Assembly (NCBI GenBank): GCA_014238335.1
Contig: JABABI010000001.1
Coordinates: forward strand, 1 to 64,000
From: Fuerstiella sp.
GTDB lineage: Bacteria; Planctomycetota; Planctomycetia; Planctomycetales; Planctomycetaceae
Direction of reading: 5' to 3'
DNA length: 64,000 nucleotides
Shown: piece after piece, positions 1 through 9,637 of the stretch
Layout: each line of letters starts with the position of its first letter
Numbering within the stretch: position 1 is the stretch's first letter
Position numbers and translations under genes: made by a program
The notes under the pieces: model-generated
Told to the model about the DNA's origin: nothing
Seen by the model: only the letters and a program-made list of their open reading frames with translations
Databases searched by the model: none

Positions 1-60
1 GTTCGCCGCCATTCATCTCTGGACGGTATGAGTCCGGAACAGTTCGAGCAGAACGGATAA
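1..60 (+). mobile_element. IS3-family transposase, C-terminal end (cut by window edge)
   Basis: The frame open from base 1 to the TAA at 58-60 encodes RRHSSLDGMSPEQFEQNG. The RRHSxLxxxSPxxFE pattern is the usual end of the IS3-family OrfB integrase (rve core). Only the last 19 codons are inside the window, so intactness of the element cannot be judged. Bases 61-150 after the stop carry related CTCAAA-containing motifs near 77 and 112, and probably include the right terminal inverted repeat. The exact end could not be fixed without the left end. Confidence 0.55.
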
Positions 61-154
61 TCGAGGCGGAGTGCCTCAAATACCATTTCTCCGAGACAGA
101 ATGGCTGTCTCAAACAACCGTTACCAGCGCCCACTAAACTTAGGGAAGTTCATT

Positions 155-932
155 CTACTCCATGCGGTTGGTGCGACGTTGAATGCGCCACGCTTCCGGA
201 CGGTTGCTTTCACGGCCGATCATGAATGGCTTTACCAGCACTACACCCGCGACGAATCCGCCGATGTGAGCACCATATGCGACACCTACATCCGCGCCAC
301 CCAGGCTACTGATTATCCGGAATACGAACCACAGACCGACCGCGACAAATCCAGGCACTTGTGTCACCACACGCAGTAGCAGAACCGTTACTCGTCGGCG
401 AGGATGCCGTACCAGGTAAGGTCCCATTACTCCGGAGATCGCTCCCGATGCACCGAGGCTTGGAATCATGGACGACGGGCCGGTCATGTTCGGCAGCACG
501 TGGGCGAGTGACGCGACGACGCCGCAAAGCAAATAGAACAAGAGGTACCGCAGCCGTCCAAGGTCGTTTTCGATATTGTCCCCAAAGACCCATAGAAACC
601 ACATGTTTCCCAGCAAATGCATCATCCCACCGTGCATGAACATTGACGTCAGGATAGTCAGATAGACGGGGATTGGCGTTTCCTTCAAGCCGGGAGTCGT
701 GACATCCAGCGGGCCGTCGACCGAGTCCACGCGAACTGTCTGGTCCTCTGTCACAAGGTCCAGTCCGGTGCTGATTTCGTCAGGCACTGTGCAAAAAGGC
801 GTACGTGAAGCCAATGTTGTTGCCCATCCCTTGCAACAACACGAAAACAAGTCCGTTGACCACGATCAGGGCCACATTGACGATTGGGAACGAGGCGCGA
901 TCTGAATTGTCGTCGCCGAGGGGAAAAACCAT
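155..932 (-). CDS. Rhomboid-family intramembrane serine protease, frameshifted
   Basis: A membrane protease that would cleave transmembrane helices of substrates inside the cytoplasmic membrane. The conserved part shows HGGMMHLLGNMWFLW (the rhomboid HxxxHxxxN region), the nucleophile motif GASGAISG, and the catalytic histidine in YGAHIGGFVAG, with about six hydrophobic segments. The frame carrying these motifs has no good N-terminus. A second frame starting at the ATG at 932 gives MVFPLGDDNSDRASFPIVNV followed by a first membrane helix, then stops. The two join if one base is removed from the A5 run at 793-797 (T5 on the coding strand), giving a smooth FTYAF-CTVPDEIS junction and about 258 residues, normal for the family. 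Either the gene is disrupted or the base is a sequencing error. Family assignment is firm; functional status is not. Confidence 0.85.
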
Positions 933-1319
933 GTGAACTTCCTTCGGGATAGTAAGTCACATAAAAATATAACGTGAGTCACACTTACATTACTGCCCCG
1001 TTTCCAGTGTCAGCTGTGACAGTCGTTCCGCCAACAACCGCAGAGGGCATGGAATTCGTAGTCGCGCACTGGACTTTAGCTCATCCACAAGCTCAACAAC
1101 GCCTGAGGGCAGCACTGTTATCCGAGTTGTGAAGAGCTCATGGTGCGCCGAGAATGGCATAAAACTTGAAATGCTGGCATCGGCCCGATCAAAAAAACGT
1201 GGATCATTGGGCGTCGCAGAAACTTCACGGCCTTCTGACACAGATTAAAGTCACAGCAAGGATCGACCAATCCTGTGACGGTATGTCTAGTGCCTCCGTC
1301 CCAGGATTTAGGACCACTA
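933..1319. other. Intergenic, no gene recognised
   Basis: This stretch lies upstream of the rhomboid gene and downstream of the DUF1592-family gene, both on the minus strand. It contains an 83-codon minus-strand frame (990-1241) without recognisable motifs, signal peptide or ribosome binding site. I read it as non-coding. It would hold the rhomboid promoter and the 3' end of the upstream transcript. Confidence 0.5.
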
Positions 1320-3914
1320 TTAGTTCGCTTCGCCGAACGTCGGCTCACTCCCTGTGCGGTAGAGAAATGCGTCGGAGGTGAGCAGTGATACGAGCAGGGC
1401 TTTCATGCTGCCGTCTGTGTTTTTGTAGGCTTGATACGCTTCCTGAAGAACGGGCGCGTCGTTGAGGGTTTCGTTGCGGCCCATCCAGAAACGGAACGCG
1501 TAGCGGACGAAGACCTGTTCGGCTCGTTTGCTCGCCGCCAGTGTTTCAATCATATCGATGGCGTTTGCGACTTTGCCGTCAAGTGTGGGGTCACCAGAAT
1601 CAATGATCTCGCCCGTGGTATCGACGGGTTTATTGAGTTCAGTTTCCCGGTACAGGCCCGCGTGGTTGTACATCTCGAACGGCAGCCCAAGCGGATCCAT
1701 CTTTCTGTGACAGGTCCAGCAATAGGTTTTCCTTGTGACCTGCATACGTTCACGCAGTGTGTTCTGTGGCTCATCCGGGAGCATCGCATCCACCGTGATG
1801 GGGACATCAGGAATGCCGCCACCGAGTAACCGTTCACGAATCCATCGGCCTCGCAGGATAGCATGGTTGTCCATGGCGTCGGAGTGTGCAACAAGCCAAC
1901 TGGGATGCGTCAGGATACCGAGGCGTTGGCCAGCGGGGGCCGTGGCCAGGATGCGGTCTGGTCTCATGGATCCGGCGCCAAAGCTGCGACGACTCACACG
2001 GGCGTACATCTTGGGTCCCGACAGTTTTGCCTCGGCAACACTGTGATTGCCACTCGCGCGTCTCTTCTTTCCTGCCGAGACTTTTTTCTTTGCAGACGCC
2101 AGCAGCTTCTTTTTGCGATCCAGCGCCTTCCGTGTCTCCTTTGCTTCGGGGTTCCCCTTGAGCCGGGCCTCAAGCGAGACAACTTCTTTTTCCAGCGATT
2201 CAAGTGCGACGGCATCTTTCTTTACCTGCTCCTCTGCGGCCTTCTTCGCGGCAATCACGGCCGCTGCTGTTTCTTCCCTGGTAAGCTTCTTACCGAAATA
2301 AACCTTGTCTGCTGTAGTTGCCACGACCTTGTCGGTTGTCAACAGCTGTCGCAGCACATCCTTGTCTTCCTGCAGGATGAGTTCGATGAGGCGATCCGAG
2401 CTCGCTGTCGCATCGAACATGGCGCGATAGTGGGCCTGCCCCTGGTTGCTCGCACCCGTGCTGGCCAGTGCTTTGGCGTCCTTGCAGATGTAGCCGCCCA
2501 AATCGTGGTCAAAATAGTCACGGAAGAAGCGCAGGAGGCGCGGCTTGCGCATGCTGTTATCGGCCAGCATGCGTTCGACTTCTCGTTTCACATCGGCCCT
2601 GGTCCGCATCCGACCTTCAACGATCGCGTTACGGAGTTGCTCGTCAGGCTTGATGTAACTGAGGGCATGGTTCACCGCGAGCCCCAATTCCGAGTCCTGG
2701 AGCATGACACGTCCGTGTTGATCCGGTTTCCCGTTCTCGCCGAGTTCCGGCCTGAAAAGTGCGTCGCGATCGAGGAAGATGGATGACAGCCCGAGGATGA
2801 CACCGTCTTCCTTGCCAAGCTTCTCGACGGACTGTTTGACGATTTTCAGGTAGGTGTCTGATTCCTCGTTGCTTGGCAGCCGGAATGTCAGTGCTTCGAA
2901 CAGGTAGTCCACCGCATCACGCAGATGCTTGTCAGAGATACCCTCGTGCTTCATGAGGTGGTAGACGGGTGTCAGCGGCCGCACGACCTTCGTGCTGTAG
3001 ACAATCGCAGTCGGGAGTCCGCGAATATCTCCCTTCGGCTTTACCTTGTCGTAGGTTTTGGGGTCATCAGCGATTTGTTCCGGATTAGCGATACTCAACG
3101 GGCCGTAAGCCATGTACTGGAGGATGTCCTCAGCCTTGCTGAGAATCTGTGTCGCCTCGGCACTGTTGACGGTGTAGAAGTCCGGGTAGTTTTCCAACCC
3201 ATGATTTCGCGCCGACGAGAGAACAGCGGGGACACTCTTCACGGCTGTCGCGTAGGCCACCGTTCCGCCCTCCCACCGGATAATACGATCCGTGCCGAAG
3301 TAGAGCTTGAGTTCACCGCCGTGGTTGGTGGGAACGACATCACCATGGGTGCGCAGGCCCGGCTTTTCAGGATCGAAATCCGATTCCCTGTTGATCAGTT
3401 CATTGAGGCGAGTGATATGCTCCTGTGGCGTCACACGCCAGATACGTGCCGGCGATGATGTCGGTTCGAGTCTGATACCGGCGGGCAGCGTGCCAAACAG
3501 CAGACCGTGATCGACGAAGTTGCCCTTGTTCGGATCAAGGTGGGCACGGAATCCGCCCTTGTCCCGCATAACGCGTGTCAGTTCGCCGACAATCCAGTCT
3601 GAAAACTGCAGCCGTTCAACGACCCTGGGTTGCTCCGCATCTTTGGGCGGCATCTCCTTTAAGGTGACCTGCGCCCACACTGCTTCCCAGGTGCCGGCGT
3701 TGACCTCGTCGACTGGTCCCAGGTTATGGAGCGACAGACTACCTTCAGGTTCTGTGTCACCATGACAGTCGGCACAGTGGCTGGACAGAAACGCTTTAGC
3801 GAAGCTGGCGAAGTCTTTGTTGACCTTTCGGCCTGGCGTGTAGGTCTCGCCACTTGCAACCGGCAGCACGCCCCACGAGAGCATTACTGCCAGAACGATC
3901 ATGACGTTGTTCAT
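1320..3914 (-). CDS. DUF1592 domain-containing c-type cytochrome (PSCyt/DUF1587-1595-1592-1588-1585 family)
   Basis: A large exported haem protein of the planctomycete/verrucomicrobial DUF1592 family; the biochemical reaction is unknown. A signal peptide covers about residues 1-22. A haem c motif CADCH lies at 47-51. The usual domain order follows: DUF1587 (around the [13 protein letters not shown] segment), DUF1595 ([10 protein letters not shown] and [10 protein letters not shown]), DUF1592 ([20 protein letters not shown]), DUF1588 ([13 protein letters not shown]) with a second CWTCH motif near residue 735, and DUF1585 at the end. A Lys/Glu/Ala-rich coiled-coil insert occupies about residues 555-640. 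The start overlaps the stop of the DUF1552 gene by four bases, so the two are translationally coupled. DUF1592 and DUF1552 genes are commonly paired in this phylum, which supports a shared exported complex. Confidence 0.9.
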   Translation of the reverse strand: MNNVMIVLAVMLSWGVLPVASGETYTPGRKVNKDFASFAKAFLSSHCADCHGDTEPEGSLSLHNLGPVDEVNAGTWEAVWAQVTLKEMPPKDAEQPRVVERLQFSDWIVGELTRVMRDKGGFRAHLDPNKGNFVDHGLLFGTLPAGIRLEPTSSPARIWRVTPQEHITRLNELINRESDFDPEKPGLRTHGDVVPTNHGGELKLYFGTDRIIRWEGGTVAYATAVKSVPAVLSSARNHGLENYPDFYTVNSAEATQILSKAEDILQYMAYGPLSIANPEQIADDPKTYDKVKPKGDIRGLPTAIVYSTKVVRPLTPVYHLMKHEGISDKHLRDAVDYLFEALTFRLPSNEESDTYLKIVKQSVEKLGKEDGVILGLSSIFLDRDALFRPELGENGKPDQHGRVMLQDSELGLAVNHALSYIKPDEQLRNAIVEGRMRTRADVKREVERMLADNSMRKPRLLRFFRDYFDHDLGGYICKDAKALASTGASNQGQAHYRAMFDATASSDRLIELILQEDKDVLRQLLTTDKVVATTADKVYFGKKLTREETAAAVIAAKKAAEEQVKKDAVALESLEKEVVSLEARLKGNPEAKETRKALDRKKKLLASAKKKVSAGKKRRASGNHSVAEAKLSGPKMYARVSRRSFGAGSMRPDRILATAPAGQRLGILTHPSWLVAHSDAMDNHAILRGRWIRERLLGGGIPDVPITVDAMLPDEPQNTLRERMQVTRKTYCWTCHRKMDPLGLPFEMYNHAGLYRETELNKPVDTTGEIIDSGDPTLDGKVANAIDMIETLAASKRAEQVFVRYAFRFWMGRNETLNDAPVLQEAYQAYKNTDGSMKALLVSLLTSDAFLYRTGSEPTFGEAN

Positions 3915-5230
3915 GCCAGCACTTCCTTGAGGGGGCCAGTACCGGTGTCGAATTTCCTGGCAAGTTGGTCGTTCATGTTGAAGCGATCAATATTTTGCCC
4001 CGCGACTCGCAGCAGCGTCGCGAACAACGCGTTGATCGGGCGTTTGCCGTCCAGTTGCGTGAAGCAACCGGTCTTGAATGTGCCGTTGAAGTTGCCCAGC
4101 AACATGACCGGCCAGTTGGCGCCGTTGGTGTGCTGTTTGTCCGCGTTGTTGCTGGTGTAAACAATCAGCGTGTGGTCCATCATGGTACCACTGCCTTCGG
4201 GCACGCTCTCCAATGACTCCATGATCCTCACCAGCATGCGGCTGTTGTACTGACGAATCTTGATCCAGATCGGATTGTCGGGCTGCTTCATGTGTCCAAG
4301 GTTGTGACCTTGATCCTCGACGCCCAGACCTTTCCATGCACCGAAGATCTGGCCACGACCTGACCCGATAGTCAGCGTATTGGTGATACCCGACGTGAGC
4401 GCCGAGATACCGAGGTCCAGCAGAACATCGTGCCAGTCTGTTTCGAACTCCGGCTTGGTGTATCGTTCGTCCACCGCAGGCGCGAACTTGCGCAGATGAT
4501 CGGAAACCGTGTCAAGCCGATCGCGCAGGCCGTTGACATCCTTGAATCCCTGGACGTATTGACCGTAGCGCTGCCGATCAGTGGTCGGAAGTGATCGGCC
4601 ATTTGCGGCAGCCAGCTTTTCGATCTGATTCAGCACATTCGATCGCGCTTCGTGCTGGAGTCGAATGTCGCCTGTGGAAATGCCGCCATACAGCATCTGA
4701 TAAAGGTGATTCGGATTCGAATGCATGAAGATCGGCTGCCCAGCGCCACTGGCCGACAGCGTCGCAATCGTGGGCTTGGTTGTCATGTTTTCAATGGAGT
4801 CCATGCCGATACACAGATGAGGCAGAAGCGTCTGCGGAAGAACCTTGCTCAGTTCATAATCGATGGTCGGGGCACTGGGCGGCACACCGTCACTACCACG
4901 ATATCCACCGAGCGCGCCGAAAAAGGCGCTGTGCGAGGGGCTGGTGTGCATGCCGTGCAGACCGTTGATGATGTGCAGTCGTTCCTTATAAGGCTCGAGT
5001 GCCTCGATGGGCTCAGGAAGCCTGGCCTTCGCCAGCGAGCCGCTGCTGGTCATGCCTTTCGGAACGCAGGTCGCCGGATCGAAGCCCTGGTTCTGCATGA
5101 AGAAGATAATTCGCCTGGGATTCGTGTTGTTTACGGGCGATGCCATGATACGTTCGGGAAAAAGCGAAGCACCAAATGTGGCACCGACGCCGGCCGCCAT
5201 TCCGTGAAGCATATTTCTGCGGTTGAGCAT
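3911..5230 (-). CDS. DUF1552 domain-containing exported protein
   Basis: Partner of the DUF1592 cytochrome gene, encoded directly upstream with a four-base overlap. The chosen start ([10 protein letters not shown]) gives 439 residues and a twin-arginine-like signal, with RR followed by a hydrophobic stretch up to about residue 30. An upstream ATG at 5260 would add ten residues before the RR motif; the purine-rich AAGAGA a few bases before 5230 favours the shorter form. The body has the DUF1552 pattern: [15 protein letters not shown] near the N-terminus, [20 protein letters not shown], and near the C-terminus [14 protein letters not shown] followed by [16 protein letters not shown]. This resembles the DUF1501/alkaline-phosphatase-like fold. 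Tat export suggests folding, perhaps with a cofactor, before secretion. Activity is unknown. Confidence 0.9.
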   Translation of the reverse strand: MLNRRNMLHGMAAGVGATFGASLFPERIMASPVNNTNPRRIIFFMQNQGFDPATCVPKGMTSSGSLAKARLPEPIEALEPYKERLHIINGLHGMHTSPSHSAFFGALGGYRGSDGVPPSAPTIDYELSKVLPQTLLPHLCIGMDSIENMTTKPTIATLSASGAGQPIFMHSNPNHLYQMLYGGISTGDIRLQHEARSNVLNQIEKLAAANGRSLPTTDRQRYGQYVQGFKDVNGLRDRLDTVSDHLRKFAPAVDERYTKPEFETDWHDVLLDLGISALTSGITNTLTIGSGRGQIFGAWKGLGVEDQGHNLGHMKQPDNPIWIKIRQYNSRMLVRIMESLESVPEGSGTMMDHTLIVYTSNNADKQHTNGANWPVMLLGNFNGTFKTGCFTQLDGKRPINALFATLLRVAGQNIDRFNMNDQLARKFDTGTGPLKEVLA

Positions 5231-5925
5231 GATCGATCTCTTGATGAAATTAGTGGTCAATAGTTTTATCGGCGTCAGACAGGACTGTTTGAAGCTCTTG
5301 AATAAATCGCTTCACTCTGCAAAACCCTCCACTAAGGAGAGATTAAAGCGGCAGGCAACCGTGAGCCGATTTCTGCGGAGGTCGTGGGGCAGGATCAATA
5401 AATATGATGTTTGAAGTGACACCTATATTTCAACCTTACAGAAAATCGACGCAACTAGCTTATTAGTAATACTTTACAACGGAACCCAGATCTCGCGAAT
5501 TCGCAACAGAATCGGACAAAGGGGGCCTGCTTTGTGAAAATTCACAGGGTTGAGCAACGGTTGACACGGGAAATCCTTCGCTGCATCCGATTGCTGGCGC
5601 GACAGGGCCTTGGGGATTGAGGCACTTTTCTTAAAGTGTGCCAGTCGGCGCATCGCTTGGGGAATAGCCCCGTCAGAAACCGTTGGATTGATCGTTCAAC
5701 AGATTCGACGATTTTTCTCGGCCAGGCACTCCTCGCCAAATGACGGCGGATTCGGACAAAACGCATGGACCAGATGGCACGGAGTTCGTGCGTCATCAAT
5801 GGTCTGGGAATCCGGAACCTGTGGTGTCAAACGGTCCTTTTTCGGCGTCTCCCACGTCTTCCATAGGCTTAATAACGCGCCTCGGCATGGTTACCGTTTA
5901 AGTGACTTCGCCATGACTACAGAGC
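5231..5925. other. Long intergenic region
   Basis: A gap of almost 700 bases between the divergent DUF1552 gene and the PSCyt1 remnant. The part next to the DUF1552 start (about 5400-5500) is clearly AT-richer and is where its promoter should lie. Overlapping frames of 85 codons (minus, 5542-5799) and 122 codons (plus, 5610-5978) have no recognised motif and arginine-rich, shadow-like composition. With the two gene remnants next door, this may be eroded former coding DNA, but I could not identify a source. Confidence 0.45.
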
Positions 5926-6465
5926 GTGCAAGTTCTGGTCTTTGGGACGCTGAGATTGCCGGCTCAATTCGAATCTGAACACCCTCAAGAGCTACAAGTC
6001 CGGTTCGGAGGATTCTTCGCCTCAACTTGCTTCCGCGTCTTCCTGGTCGGAATCGCCGGTCTGACCGCTGGCACGCTTATCCTCGACTCCCCCTCTCTCC
6101 AACATAATGTGCTTACCCTTTTTGATACGTATACCACCCTGGCCTGTACATCATTTGCGAACCCCTGTGCAGCACAAGCCGCCGAAGAAGAAACGATCTT
6201 TTTTGAAACAAAGATTCGCCCGGTCCAGGTCGAGCACTGCTACGAATGTCACGTTAACGATCCCGATAACATCGCGAACGATTTGCGCCTAACGACAGCA
6301 CAAGGCATTCGTAAAGGCGGCAAATCTGGCTGAGTAATCATTCCAGATAAGCCAGGTGACAGTTTGTTAATCCTTGCGATTCGTCATTCCGAGTCGAATC
6401 TGCAAATGCCGGAAGATCGATTGCCCCAAGAAACGATTTGCGATTTCGAAAGGTGGGTGGTCGGG
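5926..6465 (+). pseudogene. Truncated PSCyt1 (planctomycete cytochrome c domain) gene
   Basis: From a GTG at 5926 the frame encodes a hydrophobic export-like segment, then [18 protein letters not shown]. This is the conserved PSCyt1 start with the haem motif CYECH at 6238-6252. It continues with DLRLTTAQGIRKGGKSG and meets an in-frame TGA at 6331-6333. After the stop the same frame goes on as VIIPDKPGDSLLILAIRHSE, LQMPEDRLPQETICDFERWV, which is the normal continuation of this domain. Homology ends near 6465, and the DUF1549 and DUF1553 domains that should follow are missing. The gene therefore has both an internal stop and a large 3' deletion, and abuts an antisense Uma2 fragment. Its closest relative in the window is the intact gene at 51136-53463. 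Confidence 0.8.
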
Positions 6466-6469
6466 GCTG

Positions 6470-6787
6470 GACTGAGCCTGGGTGAACTTCTCTGTAGTTG
6501 TCCCGAGAACCCTCAACCATCGCGATATCGGGTTCAGGTTCGACCAGCGCCAGAGGTCGCTCGACACGCACAGAAAAACCGTCCAATGAACATCCTGACA
6601 GCCAATCCGCAAGGCATTCGACCGTCCACGTATGCAGTGGTGACTTGCCCGTTTTCGACACAACGATCCCTGAAAGCAGTTCAGTCTTCTCCGGGATTAT
6701 GCCAGCGTAACAACGTCGGTGATTCTGATCTGCACCCAGACGCAGGGCGGATTCTCAGATCGCAGGATTGTCCAGCACTGATGACAT
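6470..6787 (-). pseudogene. Truncated Uma2-family (DUF820) endonuclease-like gene
   Basis: Read on the minus strand from the ATG at 6787, the frame gives MSSVLDNPAI, an in-frame TGA, then an uninterrupted stretch containing IIPEKTELLSGIVVSKTGKS, PLHTWTVECLADWL, GFSVRVERPLALVEPEPDIA and VEGSRDNYREVHPG. These are the N-terminal landmarks of the Uma2 family (restriction-endonuclease-like fold, common in multicopy in planctomycetes and cyanobacteria). The sequence breaks off right after the HPG motif, before the LVIEVADSS and RxxKxxxYA elements that carry the remaining active-site residues. The premature stop and missing C-terminal half make it non-functional. Its broken end meets the broken end of the PSCyt1 remnant. 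Confidence 0.75.
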
Positions 6788-6868
6788 GATGTGTTTCCGC
6801 AGGAAGAACCGGCATCGGCTGAACAATTCTATACGTCCGGTACGGAAAAGCATACTCGAATCCCTCGC

Positions 6869-8425
6869 CTACTCGCGACTCAACCGGTTCCAGCGGTTGA
6901 GGATCTCGATTTCCATAGGCAGCAACACAAACAGCCAGCCCCAGGCGAAGTTGACGATGACTCCCAGAAAAATGCTCCAGGAAATGCCGTTTAGTCGGGC
7001 CATCCGACCTGAGAATTCAAAAATCGCGAGTGGGATGAAGGGGCAGCACATGAAGGATATTGCCGTGACGAACATCGCGATGGGAAGTGCGGCCCAGCGA
7101 GTGTACAGCGACAGCAGGACTGTCAGGTGAGCACACAACAATACTTCAAAAACCACGCTGACAACAGCTGTCGCCGAAAGTGGTGTTGTAATTGCTGACG
7201 GACTATAAGCCAGCAGGATGACAAGCCACAGTGCGCCGGGAATCAGGGCCAGACAACAGGCCCCAAGTTTTTGCAGCAGTAGATACAGTGTGCCGGACGG
7301 CAGCATTGTCAACGACGAAATCGTTGATTGCCGCACTTCCTGAAACAAACTTCCGGATGCATACAGCAGAATCTCAACACACAGCAGACAGGTAACCGCG
7401 AGGAATGCCACCCAGGCCAGGTCGTCATTCAGCCATTCAGTCGTGCGAGGGCGGTCAATCTGATGAAAGGCAGAGATCCCCGCCACCAGCACTGTATAGC
7501 CGAAAAATTTAGTGAATAGGAACGTCCTGCCGCCTGTGAAGAACAGGAAGTCCTTCCACACGATCGCCAGCTTCCAGCAGCGACCGACCGTAAACCGCCG
7601 CACCTTTGCAGAACTTCCGTGAGTATTGTCGTCTGCAGGTTCGCTGTAACGATTAAAGAAAACCACACTCAGCAGAAACGTCATTCCACCCACCGCCACA
7701 CTCCGCCAGAACTGGGGCGACAGGAAGTTGACCGGGCCGGCAGATGTAAAGATTTCACTCAGGCGATTCGTAATCAGCACCAGTTGCTGCTGCTGGTGCA
7801 GATTTTCGCAGACTGTGAGAAAACGTGGCGAAATCCATGAAACACCTGTCAGGCCTGCCACGCCGGCCAGAATCGGCCCGGTCGCGAAGAACAGCAGCAA
7901 CACAGACGTGGCCAGCGTCGCCGCTCGTCCCGACGTGTTGCAGCGAACAGAACAAAACAAGGCAACGTTGGCGACCATACACATCCATGCTGCCAATGCG
8001 AGATACGCCGCGATGACCTGTTGCCATGTGACTCCACCAAGTGTGATCGCCAGAAAGGTAAACGGAAGCTGAATCAGCAACAGCATCAATGCGCTGATCA
8101 GCCGGGATGTTGACTTACTAAGCACGATGGCCAGGGGCGTTACTCCGGCCAGTCTTAGTAACGCCAGCGTGCCGGTGGCCTTTTCTTCGGTGACTGCGGA
8201 GACGAAATAGCTGATTCCGGAAACGGAAATCAGCAGGACATTCAGCCGGCAGATCCATTCAAAGAATTCCAGTCCTGGAGCCATGCCGGACAGCGAACTG
8301 CCCCACGCTGCAAACACGGCCAGCAACATGAATCCCGTAAAACACGCCCGAACAATGTGTGGATAAATCGATTTCGTGTCGGCACGCAGAGACCAGTTAA
8401 AGAGTGTTTGAGGCCCACTAATCAC
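6869..8425 (-). CDS. ABC-2 type transporter permease
   Basis: Integral membrane partner of the ATPase encoded just upstream; the two genes overlap by four bases. The 518 residues contain about twelve hydrophobic segments spread over the whole length, arranged as two blocks of roughly six with a hydrophilic stretch near residues 255-285. This suggests a fused or duplicated ABC-2 permease rather than a single six-helix half. The segment SYFVSAVTEEKATGTLALLR, near residue 75, is the coupling region typical of ABC-2 exporters (EKxxGTxxxL). A second similar element, EVRQSTISSLTMLPSG, lies near residue 365. The substrate cannot be inferred. The gene is the last of eight same-strand genes. Confidence 0.85.
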   Translation of the reverse strand: MISGPQTLFNWSLRADTKSIYPHIVRACFTGFMLLAVFAAWGSSLSGMAPGLEFFEWICRLNVLLISVSGISYFVSAVTEEKATGTLALLRLAGVTPLAIVLSKSTSRLISALMLLLIQLPFTFLAITLGGVTWQQVIAAYLALAAWMCMVANVALFCSVRCNTSGRAATLATSVLLLFFATGPILAGVAGLTGVSWISPRFLTVCENLHQQQQLVLITNRLSEIFTSAGPVNFLSPQFWRSVAVGGMTFLLSVVFFNRYSEPADDNTHGSSAKVRRFTVGRCWKLAIVWKDFLFFTGGRTFLFTKFFGYTVLVAGISAFHQIDRPRTTEWLNDDLAWVAFLAVTCLLCVEILLYASGSLFQEVRQSTISSLTMLPSGTLYLLLQKLGACCLALIPGALWLVILLAYSPSAITTPLSATAVVSVVFEVLLCAHLTVLLSLYTRWAALPIAMFVTAISFMCCPFIPLAIFEFSGRMARLNGISWSIFLGVIVNFAWGWLFVLLPMEIEILNRWNRLSRE

Positions 8426-9393
8426 GTCGGGACTCCTCGAGTCGTCAAGTCCATAAACGCCTGATTGAGCTGCTTGCGACGCCGACTGAACGAAATAATC
8501 GGAAGACCCAGTCCGATTATGGAACTCAGGACGACGTTGGAATCGACTGCCGCATCCAGTTCCAGATCGAACTCATTATCGGAGCTGTATTCCGGCACCT
8601 CCGCGGCAATGATTCCGGCCAGTCCCAGCAACAGCTCAATCGCATTTTCCGGCGGCTGGCTCAGTTTCAGACTGAAACGCGGTGTTTCGTCGTCCGCATC
8701 CAGCAGCGCGTCCATGGGGCCGCTGAAGCGCACATGACCGCGGTCAATGATCGTGACGCTGTCGCACAGTTCTGCCAGCTCGGTCAGAATGTGCGAGCTG
8801 ATAAAAATGGTTTTCCCCATCCGACGAAGTTCTCGAAGAATCTCCATCAACTCAATACGTGCCCGAGGATCCAGTCCGCTGGCGGGTTCGTCCAGCAGAA
8901 GAAGGTCCGGATCGTGCACCAGTACCCGAGCCAGACTGACTCGCTGCTGCATGCCGCGCGACAGGCCGCTGAGCAGGTCGTCACGTCGTCCGTCCATATC
9001 CGTCAGCGTCAGCACATCGTTGATCACCTGATCTCTTTGAGCGAGCTGCAGACCGTAGGCTGCCGCGAAAAAGTCCAGGTATTCGAAGACGGTCATCTGC
9101 CGATACATGCTGAAGTGGTCGGGCATGAACCCGATTTTTTCACGAACGGCGATGGATTCCGACCGCACACTGTGGCCGAACACCTGGATCTCGCCCCTAT
9201 TTGGTTTCAGCAGAGTGCAAATGGCTTTCAGGGTTGTCGTTTTACCGGCACCGTTGGGCCCGACGAATCCGTGCAGCGTCTGCGGCATGACCGCAAAAGA
9301 CACCTGGTTCAGTGCCTGATGACCTTTGAAGGAATGGGTGAGCTCACTGACAGAAATCGCCGGAACAGTATTGGCATCATATGTTTCTTGCAT
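8422..9393 (-). CDS. ABC transporter ATP-binding protein
   Basis: Cytoplasmic ATPase that would energise the adjacent ABC-2 permease. Using the ATG at 9393 the protein has 323 residues; an ATG at 9432 would add 13 residues with no family match. Walker A GPNGAGKTT is at 45-53, the Q-loop region at GFMPDHFSMY, the signature LSRGMQQ at 144-150, Walker B LLLLDEP at 164-170, and the D-loop SGLDPR follows. The switch histidine is in ISSHILTEL. All residues needed for ATP hydrolysis are present. The C-terminal 90 residues form the accessory domain seen in NatA/CcmA-like exporters. A 244-base gap separates it from the upstream GATase-like gene, so it may also have its own promoter. Confidence 0.93.
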   Translation of the reverse strand: MQETYDANTVPAISVSELTHSFKGHQALNQVSFAVMPQTLHGFVGPNGAGKTTTLKAICTLLKPNRGEIQVFGHSVRSESIAVREKIGFMPDHFSMYRQMTVFEYLDFFAAAYGLQLAQRDQVINDVLTLTDMDGRRDDLLSGLSRGMQQRVSLARVLVHDPDLLLLDEPASGLDPRARIELMEILRELRRMGKTIFISSHILTELAELCDSVTIIDRGHVRFSGPMDALLDADDETPRFSLKLSQPPENAIELLLGLAGIIAAEVPEYSSDNEFDLELDAAVDSNVVLSSIIGLGLPIISFSRRRKQLNQAFMDLTTRGVPT

Positions 9394-9637
9394 GTTGGTC
9401 AGATGTATTCCCGTCCACCGAAAAAACTGCACTACGACGTCACAATCTGTCTGTTATGACCGACGAAAGCACGTGAGTAGTTTGTGAAATCGCTATTTTC
9501 CGCCCGATTTGTACGGACGACAGGATTACGCGTTTGTAATTCCATGCGTGCGAGTAAGAACAGTGACCGTCATTATGCAATGTCAACACGTGGCATGCGG
9601 CAGCGATTCGTGAAGACTAGATTCAGAGCCAGCTTCG

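Noticed and set aside
1863..2786. 307-codon plus-strand frame inside the DUF1592-family gene
   Set aside because: Antisense shadow of a gene with clear haem motifs and domain order; no homology seen.
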